Shown: piece after piece, positions 1-10,817 of the stretch
Layout: each line of letters opens with the position of its first letter
How positions within the stretch are numbered: position 1 is the stretch's first letter
DNA from: Larix sibirica
Lineage: Eukaryota; Streptophyta; Pinopsida; Pinales; Pinaceae
Direction: 5' to 3'
Assembly: GCA_004151065.3 (NCBI GenBank)
Contig: NWUY0300002358.1
Span: 21,339 to 49,924 of the forward strand
Length of the DNA stretch: 28,586 nucleotides
Translations under genes and position numbers: made by a program
The notes under the pieces: model-generated
Told to the model about the DNA's origin: nothing
The model's input: the letters and a program-made list of their open reading frames with translations, nothing else
The model's database searches: none

Positions 1-838
1 ATCGGTACATTGGTGTTCCCGATATGGGAGTCAAGTCCTACAACCACTGACATAGTTAGTATAGAAATTCCGGGTGGAGGAGCCAGAATTGCTCAAACTG
101 GAAGGGTCTACGGAGGTTCTCCCCTATCCTTTTCCATTCCATACTGTTCGACCAATGGTTAGATCCTGCAGAGGGGAGTAACACGACAGCCAATTCTCCC
201 CCATCCATCATGATTGAATCTGAGGCTGCAAATCCGTCTAACTAAGAAGCTATGCTTCTATAACCGACTCTTTTGTTGTTCCAAGTAAAAGTACTGTTGG
301 AAGTTCTAACATCGATTAGGTACAAAGCCTCAATTGTTACATTGAATTGATCATTAATGGGGTGTAAGCCCTTAATTCCTCCTCGCTTCTCCTCAAGGAT
401 CCATATTAGATTGAAGTCTCCTCCCATGATCCAAGGGATACTACCGAACTCCTCCTTTAGTTTGAGCAGTGAGTCCACGAAGGAAGTCTTCTAATTAGTT
501 GTTGAGGGTCCGTAGACATTGTATATGAAGCCTCTTATTCTCATTCCTATCACGTGAAAGGAAGCCGATAGGATAAACTTGGAATCCATCCAGTCGAATA
601 AACTTACCTCCCTGGGATTTCATATAATGCCAATCCCCCAAGTCGCTCTCGTAGCGTCAATAGCTATAACCTCACAATGATTCCAAGTTCACGTCCCGAA
701 GGAATGGAGTTCTACTTCTAAGAATTTCATTTCTTGATGGAAAACTATAGATGGCCTTTCAATATCAATCTCCAGTCTTAGAAGATGGGTCTTAAGAGGA
801 TTGTTCTAACCTCTAATGTTCTAGGATATAATCTACAT
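1..838 (-). pseudogene. LINE ORF2, endonuclease domain (partial, with stops)
   Basis: In a functional LINE this domain nicks target DNA to prime reverse transcription. Read from an ATG at 838-836, one frame runs without a visible frameshift to the window edge, broken only by stop codons. Visible landmarks in order are: a SWNIRGLNNP-like start with its Trp now a stop; the catalytic-Glu motif QEMK (Glu codon 731-733; QETK is usual); GIGII*NPREV, with Trp changed to TGA; a YNVYGPS block; GGDFN at 410-424; the EEKRGG block; and a terminal S-N-H at about 155-163 where active enzymes have S-D-H. After that comes a RPFQFEQFWLLHPEF block typical of the linker into plant LINE RT. Identification is by motif recognition. 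The catalytic Asp of SDH is replaced by Asn, so the domain would be dead even apart from the stops. Confidence 0.9.
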
Positions 839-1329
839 CTTATAACAATTTGGGTGAGGAAGAAGTTAGTGCCGCATCAATCGTGGGATATTGGCCTGAG
901 GCTACGAAATTTGCCCCAACCATTTGGATTCTTTGAATGTTACTTCATCTTCCTCGCTTCTCCCCTCGGCCTTTCTTTTTCCCTTCATTTTCCTTATGAG
1001 ATTCCAAAGTTATGCTCAGATACTTGAGTGCTTTAGTTTTGATTATAGCTTTCTCTAATAGAGAGACCTGCTGTGGGGTTATGGAGGCTGGAACCTTGTC
1101 TGTACATGCTGCCTCCAGCCCTTGCAGGTCGAGTTATCCTAGTTCCATCTCCTCTCCTTCCTCCCCATTCATGGATACGTCCTACCCCATTGCTGCTTTC
1201 CCTGCTTCCTGGGTGGGCTTGTCCAATGTGGGGATGGGATCCTTGTCCACTGTTTCTTTGGATTGGCCATCCTCCATGACCGATGTCTCCCATGTTTCCT
1301 GTAGAATTTAAAAATGGTTGTGCGTCTTG

Positions 1330-2250
1330 GTTTTCTTGTGAATCCCAGGCCCATTTAATCGTTTAGCTGAATGCATTTTGTTCGCCACTTTGGTGAATCC
1401 TTCCAAGTCTTTTCCATCCCCAATGGAGGTGGCTCCTAGAAGTTTTTTTGTGTGGAGTCCCAAAAAAGATGTCCATGCTCATGGAATCTCCAACATCGAA
1501 ATGGGTTTTGTTCATAGTCAATCCCTTGGAACCAGTCATCACCTTCCCATGTTAGTTCAATCCCTTCTGGAATATCTTGAGAGATATCCATATAGAGGTA
1601 GATGCGGGATATGAGGTGTATCTCATTTTCTTTGTTTGCTCAGAAACCTTAACAAACACTCCCTGAGTGTTTCCTATGTTGGTAAGAATTTCCTCCTTCT
1701 AGTACTCTATAGGTAAAGAATACTGGTGGATCCACAGAGGGGCGATCGTCAAATTCTCTTTGTCAAGGTTGAAGCGTTCCTTCCATGGGCGTAAGTAAAG
1801 CATTGCAGAGTTAAAGAAATACGACCCATTATTGAACATACGAGTGTAGACGGACAAGTTGTAAAAAATTACTGTGAAGAACCCTTTGGCCCCAAGTTGG
1901 AGGTCATAATGGCCCTGAGGTTTCCAACTTGTGCTAATCCACCAAACTAGAGCCTTCTCCGCTAGCCAAATTCCCACAAATTTTCCTATAAGCACATGAT
2001 CTTTCATGTACTGAATATCATCTCTAACTCTTTCCAAGTTGATTTGAAGCTTTGGAACCTTTTTAGTTTTGGACACACATTGCCCCGATTTCCTGGTTTC
2101 TCCTATTGCCTGAACTAATTTGGTGGTTCCACTAGTCCCTTCTCCTACCTTTCTGGAATGGAGGTCTGTCTCTGGCCCCTTGTCTACTCCTTTCCCCTTA
2201 TCATTCAGCTGGGAAGGGGCCGCTGCCCCGCCACCCGTTGCTTCACTCAT
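1330..2250 (-). pseudogene. LINE ORF1, DUF4283-like RNA-binding protein with degraded zinc knuckle
   Basis: ORF1 proteins of plant LINEs bind element RNA in a cytoplasmic particle. The ATG at 2250-2248 starts MSEATGGG, followed by a Lys/Gly/Thr-rich tail. From about residue 80 there is a DUF4283-like domain, with the marks WWISTSWKP, GFFTVIF, the PWKERFN block and APLWIHQYSLPIEY. A TAG after that block (Trp expected) breaks the frame. The sequence then continues as KEEILTNIGNTQGVFVKVSEQ. A one-base frameshift near 1600 leads to DISQDIPEGIELTWEGDDWFQ and a zinc knuckle around 1480-1450. The knuckle reads C-W-R-F-H-E-H-G-H-L-F-W-D-S, so the second and last Cys of CX2CX4HX4C are lost. Between the knuckle and ORF2 (839-1330) the minus strand encodes only a low-complexity, Arg/Gly-rich, broken linker. 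Plus-strand ORFs here are shadows. Confidence 0.85.
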
Positions 2251-2390
2251 GCCCTCTTCTCTTTTTGTGTCCTAAGGCACTATTCCCACAGCCGCCTTCC
2301 ACACGGAAGCAACCCAAGACCGCACCATCTAGTGAACCCTAGTTCTCCATAGTTCCTACCACCTCCATCATCCTCTCTATCTATCCATTT

Positions 2391-2860
2391 GCTATTTAAT
2401 TTCCTAGAATTTTTTTCCATAGTGTTTTTCATATCCTAAACAACATTGTTACATATAAATACTACAACCAGCTACAACACCCACCTAAAACCAAGTGCTA
2501 ACAATGACGAAATACTTTATCAAATTACAATATTAGATTATGATGAGTAATACCACATTAATCAACAAGACAAGTAGAAGTTAATAACTCCAACAACCAA
2601 TATTAGCAAGTGCTTATCTTGATCTTTGTAAGTCAAGTGTTCACCGACATCTTTAACCATTGGAAATTGATGGGCTGCCATTTTGACTCATTTTTGTCAT
2701 GGTTTGAAGCTAGGATTGATTATCATTTTGATTTCTATTGTCATTTTGTGGTAAATATTACTCTTTAAATCATAATTACAAGCATTCAAAAGTCATCATA
2801 GTATTGCCTTGATAATTGAGATAAAATCCTTATACATTGGATGAGGTACCATGCAACTAG
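2391..2860. other. AT-rich stretch with no recognised feature
   Basis: Neither strand holds an ORF of note, and I see no tandem repeat, LTR end or RNA gene. It separates the 5' end of the minus-strand LINE from the plus-strand gypsy remains. It could be eroded 5' sequence of either element. Confidence 0.5.
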
Positions 2861-3099
2861 TACATCGTAGCAGAACTGGGACATGGAACGACTACATGGG
2901 AAGAGATAACTATTAACTTTAGTCGGACTTTCACATTCTCGTATGTAAACCCATTCATCCATAGTGCACTGCAGGAGATTCGTGAGAAGGTACTTGAAGC
3001 AGTCCCGATGGAAGAACCAATGGTATTACATGGACTACGATGCCAGAAATGTTGTTATAGTGTTACAACGTGATGGGAGGACTAGATGGCGAGGATGAT

Positions 3100-3545
3100 C
3101 CATGATATTTTTATATACCAGAGTCGGAAGGAAGCTAGGATTTCAAAGCACCAGATATGCCCTTCAAAAAATTTCAACAGCTAATGTGCATCAAGAAGGT
3201 TAACATTGGTTCGGAGGCAGACCGCATGTTCACAAACATAAGAGATTATCGGGATGATACAAGAATCGCAAAAGTCACTAATCTACTAAACCAGTTTCAA
3301 TATCTATTCCAAATGAAATTTTTAGAAATGAAAGGCATTTCTAGGGAACTGGGCGAAATGAAGATTCCACTGAAACCTGATGCGAAATCGGTAAAGCAGT
3401 GACCTTATAGGTTGAATCCAAGGTACACGGAGCGAGTGAAATATGAAATAGAGTGAATGTTGGATGTAGGCATCATAGAGCCGGTAGGAGAATCTGAATG
3501 GGTCAATAGTATCAGAAGGTACCGGAGTCGTCCAGAAACCTATCG
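3100..3545 (+). pseudogene. Ty3/gypsy pol fragment: protease-RT linker and RT N-terminus
   Basis: The frame through 3157-3402 and onward past its stop reads KKVNIGSEAD, then LLNQFQYLFQMKFLEMKGIS, GELGEMKIPLKPDAKSVKQ-like residues, a TGA in place of Arg, PYRLNPRY, then a TGA, MLDVGIIEPV and SEWVNS. This is the well-known stretch just before the first RT motifs of plant Ty3/gypsy polyproteins (consensus LKPDAKPVKQRPYRLNP followed by GIIEPVEESEWVSP). The usual next block (VVQEKKTGGIRICVDYRKLN) appears only as a scrambled remnant and then disappears at about 3545, so the polymerase palm with its YXDD motif is absent. Upstream (about 2920-3100) the same strand carries scraps in two frames that may be older protease or linker sequence. 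I could not assign them. Confidence 0.85.
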
Positions 3546-3900
3546 GGATAGCGCGATGTAAATATAACCAAAAAAAAGGCGACTAAAGGTCGGAAATCTG
3601 TCGACAACATTGAGTCTGTCGACAAAACAATCACAGAGTACAGAAGAAGCGATGAGGTTAGGCAATCGTCGATGGTTTGTATGACGTGAATGGGTCAAAT
3701 CCAGTCATAAATGAAGCAGTTAAGCCACAACAGATAGTGGCGCAAGTGGGTAATGATAAATTTAATGACCAACGCACACAGAGGATTCGGTAATAATTGT
3801 ACAACATCAACAAGATGTATAGGACACAGGAAGTAGAACCTATAAACGCAGGGCATGGGGACAATTTGACTTACTGTGTATTAAGCAAAATAGGGAGAGC
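3546..3900 (+). other. Unassigned junction between pol fragment and additional ORF
   Basis: About 350 bases hold no clean reading frame. The short run KQPQQIVAQVGNDKFND-like material is not recognisable. The abrupt loss of RT similarity at the left edge suggests that a deletion removed the rest of pol here. Confidence 0.4.
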
Positions 3901-6760
3901 ATGGTACATTTCATTTGTAGCACAAGAACCGAAGAATGACCATAGCCAACATCGATTATTCTCGAGAAGCCAGAAATTGCATTCGAAGGGTCGTTTAGAA
4001 AGAAGAGGTGTGTCAGTCGACCTGTAGACACCGGTTGGAAGCCGAAGAGAGACACCTGCAATTTAGCACAACTTGTAGAAGGAGAAGCAGGCACATCGGG
4101 CACTGCTAGAAAGGAAATAACATCGCGATGAGGGAACCTTGGCCCAACAATACCGGGTTATATACCACCAAGCAAGGAAGGGACACCAACAATTCGGTTA
4201 GGAAAGAATGCAAGATACACAATCAAGATGTCGTCAATACCAAAAGGAGTTCATCACGCCGGGAATATTGTGGAGAAATTGAAAAATCTACAGTACAACG
4301 ACCATGACCTCAGCGCATACCCAAAATGCACAGAAGACACCTACATTAATGTCCCGCATGGAGAAGGAGGTCGGATCATGAAAGAACAAGCAAAGTGGGC
4401 ATTGGGATTGGAGCGATCAGGACTACTGGGTCTCACCCAAATACTGCACTTTGGAAGATCAGTGTAGGTGAATGTGTGTGTCAAGCAATTACTAGCCTGT
4501 TTTCATGGTGGGTATTTATGGTTGCATGAAATGATCCCGGTTACAGTCGACTTGATTTCAAGAATCATTGGACTACCCAAGGAAGGGGTAGACCCTTCCC
4601 AATTATTTCATGAGAAGGACAATGACAAAAAGCTTGCTCTGAAGCTGAAAAACATAGTATGGAGTGGAGAAAAACTCAAGATGATACTTAATTGACACTA
4701 TTAAGGACCAAGTTGTTAGGGTTGTAGTGAAGATATTAGCATTCAAGGTAGTACGGAATAACAGACAGAAAGAATGCACATCGGGCATCATTGCATCTAG
4801 TGAACAATGTGTAGAAGGGGTGAACATGAAATGGTATCTCTTCCTGTTAAATGAATTGATGGAGGACGCCGTTGCAACGTAGGAAAAAGAGAAGTCGTTT
4901 ACATATTCATGGATTCTAATGTTGGTCGCACTAGTAAGAGGAGGGAACCATCGCATTACCAAGGCATAGAAACAACAGATGCCAAGATACGTAAAGGTGC
5001 ACGATACCAAAACTTGTGGGAGAAAATGACAAGGAACGCCAACACTTTAACGTTGTGCAATTCTATCTTTTCCTAGATATGATGCAGATAGATGCGCAAG
5101 GGATACCAAGGATAAACAAACAGGAAGCAAAGAAGTATCGATGGATTGCAAGGCTATCAGTTGAACATAAAACAATATGCCTTCAGGAAATGGAATATAA
5201 GTAGAGGTAGTGGTTGCCAACAAAATACAAACTCATTGAAAAGGAACTAGATGACATCATTAAAGGATGGCCAACAGAATGGAAAATTACAGTATCGGAG
5301 CAAGAACTATCGAATCTAGAGAATGAGAAGTAGGAAACTAGACCAAAACCACTAGCAGAAGATAAGGACTCAGACAGTGTGAAAGAGGATGTAGGAGAAG
5401 GAGATCCTATGGAAGAACATTCACATACAGTAATTCACGATGGGGCCTCATCGGCCACCCCCATGGATTCAGAATTAGAAGCACAACAAGAGGAGACAAG
5501 AACAAATCATAGGATGGATTGCGGAAAAGGAAGCACAAGTGGCAGTATTCCTAAGGAGCAAGTTAACAAACTCATGGATAAAATCACAGTGATGGAAGAA
5601 GAAAACCGTGCAAAGGTGATACAACATGCAATGGAGTATTTTCACCATGTAACACAACTACTACCAACATTAAGCAATGTCGTCATAGAAACAAGGTTTC
5701 TGCAGGGGGAAGTTGCACCTAGTCTATCGACCAGAAGGGTCAAGGTAGAGATAGGCACAAAACCAAGGTTCGTACAAATACTTCCGAATGCCATGACAAC
5801 AGGATATGAAGAGTTGGAAGCGGAATTAAGAAAGCACGATCAGATCATGGTAGATTTCAATATACTGTTGATATTGTTACTAGATCGAATTAAGAAAGAA
5901 GCAAGTGAAGAAGTCAGCGATCGTGAAGCCGCAATACATGACCAGATGGTAAGATACAAATAGCAGGCATGGAACAATGAGGGGGAGGCACGTTTTCTCC
6001 AAGAAGAGAAATCCAAAACATTGGCTGCAAAAGCAAATGCAATGGAAGATAGAAAGCGGTTGGAGAATTAAATATACAAGGAATGTGAGGAAGCCCCTGA
6101 AGTAGACCGGGATATGTTACCAGAATCAAAATCCATCCTGTTAGGAGTAGTTATCGTATATTTGTGAAAAGAAAATGAAGCACTATAGGAAAGGGAAGTT
6201 CCTAGCATGCCACTAGAACAAATCCAAAATTGACGGGATTTGATAGAGGAGGTTGCGACGGAGATAGCAAAGATGGAAAAGGAAGCCCTGAAAATTGTTG
6301 AAGATGTCACCGAGTTCTGGGGAAGTTTATTACAAGATGAGCAATTGTACCAGTTGAACATGCAACTCATCGAGGCAGAGACACAGCTAGAATCACTGAG
6401 TGGATCGCTTATGGCGATTCCCCTACTCACGGAAATGACAAATCCTACGGAGCTAAAAGAACTTCAGCATCGAGTGAATAAGGAAATGGAAAGGAAGTAA
6501 AGGAGAACACTGCACCTAGATGGGTTACAAACAAAGGAAGAACAGTTGGCCATAAAGGCAATGGCAGGGATGGCACAGGTCAAGGAAGATCTGGAAAAGG
6601 TGCAATAGATGAGTGGCGAGTACCCATCAAAACAACAAGTAGAAGATTGCACAATACTCAAATTATCGGAAAACAAAGCTGTTGACTAGATTCAAATTGC
6701 ATATGATGACTTTAAGTCCTAGGTAAATGCACTATAGATGTCTAGCTGAGGTGGATCGAG
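3901..6760 (+). pseudogene. Long additional ORF of a retrotransposon, coiled-coil C-terminus, many stops
   Basis: One decayed reading frame of roughly 950 codons can be followed across several stops and a few frameshifts. The first ~140 codons are basic and poorly structured (SIILEKPEIAFEGSF near 3950). A conserved-looking globular part follows from about 4228: QAKWALGLERSGLLGL, HFGRSV then a stop, CVKQLLACFHGGYLWL, DLISRIIGLPKEGVDPSQL, QCVEGVNMKWYLFLLNEL, FTYSWILMLVALV. It continues as FYLFLDMMQIDAQGIPRIN and DIIKGWPTEWKI up to about 5300. Then comes an acidic Glu/Asp/Ser-rich linker (5340-5540), and from about 5570 to 6660 a heptad-like Glu/Lys/Leu-rich coiled coil. Stops are mostly TAG/TGA/TAA where Gln, Arg or Trp would fit. 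I recall similar proteins encoded by conifer retrotransposons, but the biochemical role is unknown to me. Its place between pol and the LTR suggests a structural or env-position accessory protein. No transmembrane segment or zinc knuckle is seen. Confidence 0.6.
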
Positions 6761-6777
6761 GGTGAGCCAAAAGTTTG

Positions 6778-7360
6778 TGTTGGGGTCCTATTGGAATGGG
6801 GTTAGAGCGCAGAAAGTGCGGATTCGACGACGACGAAGGGGTCATGAGCAAAGGAAAAGGACCATTTGCAAAGGCTAAGAAGCGAACGAAAGCGGACGTG
6901 TTGGTCCATGTTAGTTAGAATTGGTCATTTGGACCATTTTTTAACTATCATAGGCGTCTATAAATATAAACACAATTGTAATAGATAGGCATCGAAGTAA
7001 TATTGAAGAATCATCAGATAAGTTGATGTATTTTCTCTGCCTTCGACAGTTTTTCTCGGAATATATGAATCTGTGTTAAGTTGCTCAAAAATGTTATCTG
7101 GAAAGTTCATTCCACAACCCTTTTTGATGATTTAATGAATGAGGAAGTTCGGATATGTCTGTATTCTTTGTTTTCTAATTGTTGACATCAGTTATACATT
7201 TCTCTTTCCATTTGTCGCGATGTTCTGAATGAGGTCTTGTGATTTTGTTGTTTTGTTAATCAGTAATGTTGGTTGATATGAGTTACATTGCACATTTGAA
7301 TTGCTAGCATAATGTGAAGATAGATCTCTGCTTTCTATAGTGACTGAGTAATAGTCAACA
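6778..7360 (+). repeat. Probable 3' LTR (583 bp), TGTTG...CAACA ends
   Basis: The segment starts TGTTGGGGTCC at 6778 and ends AGTCAACA at 7360, giving matching 5-bp inverted termini as plant LTRs have. A partly purine-rich stretch (GAGGTGGATCGAGGGTGAG, about 6748-6766) just before it could be an eroded polypurine tract. A TATA box lies 181 bp inside, and a G/A-rich U3-like part precedes it. The LTR follows directly on the end of the long plus-strand ORF. No second copy exists in the window, so it cannot be confirmed by LTR pairing. Confidence 0.55.
6959..6968 (+). promoter_or_regulatory. TATA box of the LTR
   Basis: TATAAATATA sits in the middle of the proposed LTR, a suitable place for the U3/R promoter. 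Transcription would be expected to start about 30 bases downstream, near 6995. Confidence 0.45.
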
Positions 7361-10300
7361 CATGTCTTCCCTCCACTGCGGAAACTTGGTTCCTNGTTCT
7401 TCCTAGCAAATGAGTGAATGCATATCCTTTTGTCTAACTTTACTCCAACTTTGTAGAAAGTCAGTAAGGTGTGTCTTCAGGTGAGAAATAAATGACTTCA
7501 TAGATGGAAAATCAAGTTGGCTAAGGGTTTTGATTTGTACAATTGTGCCATCCCTATTCCGATCAATATCATTGATCTTGAGCTTACAAGGTATTGCATC
7601 AACCAATTCTTCAAAAGTCCGCATGCCCATATCTTCAAGTATGTTAGTTTATGCTCCAAATTTGCTCCAAATTTTCTATCCCTTCTCCACAATTCCTATG
7701 ACTTCATCACAAACAAAGTTCCAAGACTTAAGGGAGATATTGACCTTTTTTTATTGATAGCATCTAATATGGGAAATTATTCAGGAGAATTTTTCATCAA
7801 GGTGAACCGAATGACTAACTGTTCAAAAGCTCTATTAGAAATCTTTTTCTCCTCCCTTTGCTCATCCACCAAATCAGAAAGGTGAACAAATACATTGAAA
7901 TCATCCTGAAGATCATTCATCTCAGAGAATAATATTGTTTGGAATTCCCTATACTCCTTATTCACATCCAATGCTTCCACTTTAAACTCTTCTAAAGTAA
8001 TCTTACAAGACATGCCATAAGTAGTTTGAAGAGTGAGTTGTTCAATACTCTATTGCAGGTCCTGGATTTGACTGTTATGCTCAACAATAATTTATTCTAC
8101 TATCTTCTTTTCATCAAATACAGAGTTCAATTGTTTTCTCAAGTCATCCAATTCATTTTGACGTTGAATTTTGAGGTCATCAATCTATTTGGAAAAATAT
8201 ACATGAAGAGACAACTTATCTACTTCCAAACATGCTACTTTAGCCTTCTCATCATAAATTATCCTATTCAAATTGGAAATAGTATGATAATTAGCTCCTG
8301 CAAAAGATCCCATGGAATTTGTTGCCTCAGTACCTTCTTTCTACACATCCATGGTTGCTTGTTTCTAAATAATCTAATGCTCAGGGGGTCCACTGACATA
8401 ATCATCTACCCTTGATCTCTTGACACCTTTTTTTTCATTACATCCTTATATTTCCTACTAAAGAAGTAATCTCCTAGAGAAACTACTGCATCTTCTCCAA
8501 AATCCATTGTATCTTGGGAGAATGTAACCAAAGTGCCAAAAAATGACACAATAGACATACATTCAATAGAAACGATAAAAAAATCTTGAGAAGAGACATC
8601 AAAAACCTGAGGATTGGTTTGCACTAGTAGAGGGACAGGGGTAGACAAGTTTCGTAGTTTAGATAGAGACGTTTGAGTGGAGGGAATAATTTTCAAACTG
8701 AGAAGTTGAGCCAACATCGTCTTTAGTCAAAGGATCACTATCAACTTCCATAGGTTTGGGTTGTTCAAGGGTAGGGACTGTCATGAGAACTTTGGGCTTG
8801 AGAATTTATCTATTCAAAAAGATCAGATAAAGGTTGATTTTGAGTGGATGGATAAGTAGGGGGATGACTTAAAAGATTATTATTAGGCTCATTGTTACAC
8901 TCAACGATTTGGCCAATGACTTGGGATTGATTTTGATGGGAATAAGTGGCCAAGGTGTTTGAAGGGGTATTTGTAGTAGATGGGAGTAACGGTTTTGGAT
9001 TTTCCTAAATGATCTGGGAAGACTAAAAAAATTCTTTAGGTTTCTCCATGTCTAAATCAATGATCTGGATAGAGGACTTGGTGGGGAAAGTTTTACGCAC
9101 AATAGTGACTTGGATCTTTTCATCTTTGATCACTAAATTGGAAATAATCTCAAATGTAGATCCAATAATAATAGGAGGGTCAGGTTTTTTAGGATCGTTA
9201 CCTTTGAGGAACTTTGCATGCCCAGTAAGTGTTCGCTACCTGAGAGTGGTATGCAGTTATTGTTCTTATGCTTTTTGTACAGGGCCTTTTGTCTGTGTAG
9301 TACTTATAACCAAAGCCTTACTATTTGCTTCTAGTTCTGCTTTCTTGGCTTCCTCTTTTAGTGCAAAGGCTATGTTCCTCTCTTCTATGAATAGGACCTT
9401 TTGTGTCTTCTAGGATTCTTGTATCAAAATCCTCTCTCTAGGATCAATTATCTTGCTTAGGAACTCTTCAATGTTTACAACCCTTTGATACATGGAGTCA
9501 TCAGGCCATGTTTCATGAATATATGTTGATCTAATTTGAGTCGTTGAAAAATGATTTTCCACAAAGTGCAGCGGGTCATGCATTCTCCTTATTCCCATGC
9601 CCAATTTCAATTATTTCAAACTAGCATCCATCATATGTGCATGGGGAGCATTTTAAATTGCAAGGTGTCTCAAATACAATGGGAAACTGGGCCATGTCTT
9701 CCTCTTCAAAGTCATGCATCTGTCATGGATTCCCTCAATAGCAGGTTGGTATGAAACCTCCTCAAGGAAAATTCTATCTGGGACAAACCTAAGAAGTAAA
9801 TGGAGTGAATTGTGCCCCCAAATTCTTATATAAGTGAAGAATTACCCACAGTACCAATCTCCCATAGTGGCTATGAACTGCCTTGCATCTTCTGAAAGTC
9901 AGGGTGCATTTGTATTCAAGATAATCAGATATACAAGACTATTTTTTTTTTTCACATATATCATATATATGTGGCTTGTAGTTTTCTTCCCATAAACTAG
10001 CACAATAAATGTATACAGGAGGTGTTTGAATAGTCCAATGCCACTTCATAAGAAGAAATGTGAAAGAAGAGCACATGGTATCAAATAAATATGTAGACAT
10101 GAATAATTTAGGCTTCTTAGTAGTTGGAGCATCTTTCACTAACCCCATGGTAGTATTCAAATTCATAGACAAAATCTGGGCCCAATTAAATACCTAGCCA
10201 TGGGTTATAATGTGATGGATTAGGGGTGCCCAATCCAGTCTGAACTGTGTACAATTTTCTGCTCCATAGAATTGGCAAAGCATAGAGGCCAACAACTTGT

Positions 10301-10817
10301 TAGGATCCCACATATGTTGGATATGATACTTCATGTTGGGCTTAATATGAAATATATCCTCATCAAACCACCATCCTTTCACCAATTCAACAAAGTCGAA
10401 TTTCTTCTCATATGCAGCCACCAATCCTTGTGTAAGCAATCATTGAGGAGTCTTCAAGGCGTATATCTGAGCAAAAGTGTTCGTCTTGTAAAACTTGAAT
10501 ATGGTCTGGCTTGAGTCCTCAAAATTGATCGATGGAATATCCGCAAAGGAAATCATCCACTTGACCAAATAAGTATATGACATTGTGGATAGTCGTGCAG
10601 AAATAACGTGTAGATTGGAGCTCCTGGTCTTTTGAAATTTTTTGGCATCGTCACTGAACTTAGAGAAGGCATTATTGTCAAACAAATTGCAAATAGATTC
10701 CCAATCTATACATTGAGGGTCACCATTCCAGTAATCTGCATATGAGTAGATCTCAAAGTTTGGATCTTTAGTCTTAAACTCCTCACTGGATGCTTTGGAT
10801 TTTCCTTTTCGAGCCAT
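7350..10817 (-). pseudogene. Long retroelement-type ORF, coiled-coil C-terminus, minus strand
   Basis: The ATG at 10817-10815 lies in a strong context (CACCATGGC) and starts MARKGKSK. The frame runs on through FEIYSYADYWNGDPQCIDWE, YTYLVKWMISFADIPSINFE, a TGA at 10442-10440, VELVKGWWFDEDIFHIKPNM, RLDWAPLIHHIITHG, a TAG, VFNWAQILSMNL, LFMSTYLFDTMCSSFTFLL and PPVYIYCASLWEENYK to about 9940. A frameshift lies near the A-rich run at 9940-9952. The frame then resumes with RFVPDRIFLEEVSYQPAIEG and WPSFPLYLRHL. From about 9380 it becomes a Lys/Glu-rich helix, then a Pro/Ser/Thr/Asn-rich linker (about 9150-8420), then a coiled coil (8300-7780), ending near 7350. Breaks are almost all point stops. I believe related proteins are abundant in conifer genomes, but I cannot name a family or activity. 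No protease, RT or integrase motif is present. A 79-base 5' UTR intron (10913-10835, CAG/GTAAT to TTGTAG) is possible. The 3' end meets the plus-strand LTR. Confidence 0.6.
7395..7395. other. Ambiguous base (n)
   Basis: The only non-ACGT character in the window. It falls in the last codons of the minus-strand coiled-coil ORF, 35 bases from the LTR end, so a small assembly uncertainty sits at this junction. Confidence 0.95.

Larger units (their letters stand above)
1..2390 (-). mobile_element. Decayed LINE (non-LTR) retrotransposon, 5' part
   Basis: Two adjacent reading frames on the minus strand have the order expected of a plant L1-type LINE. ORF1 has a DUF4283-like domain and a CCHC-like knuckle (2250 to about 1330). 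ORF2 has an apurinic-type endonuclease domain (838 to 1). The element runs off the window at position 1, so reverse transcriptase, RNase H if present, 3' UTR, poly(A) and target-site duplication cannot be seen. The 5' end is not sharply defined. Sequence from about 2251 to 2390 could be the 5' UTR, and beyond it the composition becomes AT-rich and unremarkable. Several in-frame stops and at least one frameshift mark it as inactive. Confidence 0.88.
2860..7360 (+). mobile_element. Decayed Ty3/gypsy LTR retrotransposon with additional 3' ORF
   Basis: Three same-strand pieces fit one element: a pol fragment (about 3100-3545), a long ORF with a coiled-coil tail (about 3901-6760), and a 3' LTR (6778-7360) directly behind it. 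Most of RT, all of RNase H and integrase, gag and the 5' LTR are missing or unrecognisable. The left limit is therefore approximate. The order pol, extra ORF, LTR matches plant gypsy elements that carry an additional ORF between integrase and the 3' LTR. Grouping the three pieces is an inference from order, strand and spacing. An alternative is that the pol fragment belongs to a separate insertion. Confidence 0.6.

Noticed and set aside
1012-1311. 99-codon plus-strand ORF rich in Ser/Pro
   Set aside because: It is antisense to the low-complexity linker between LINE ORF1 and ORF2 and has no recognisable domain. It is best seen as a shadow frame.
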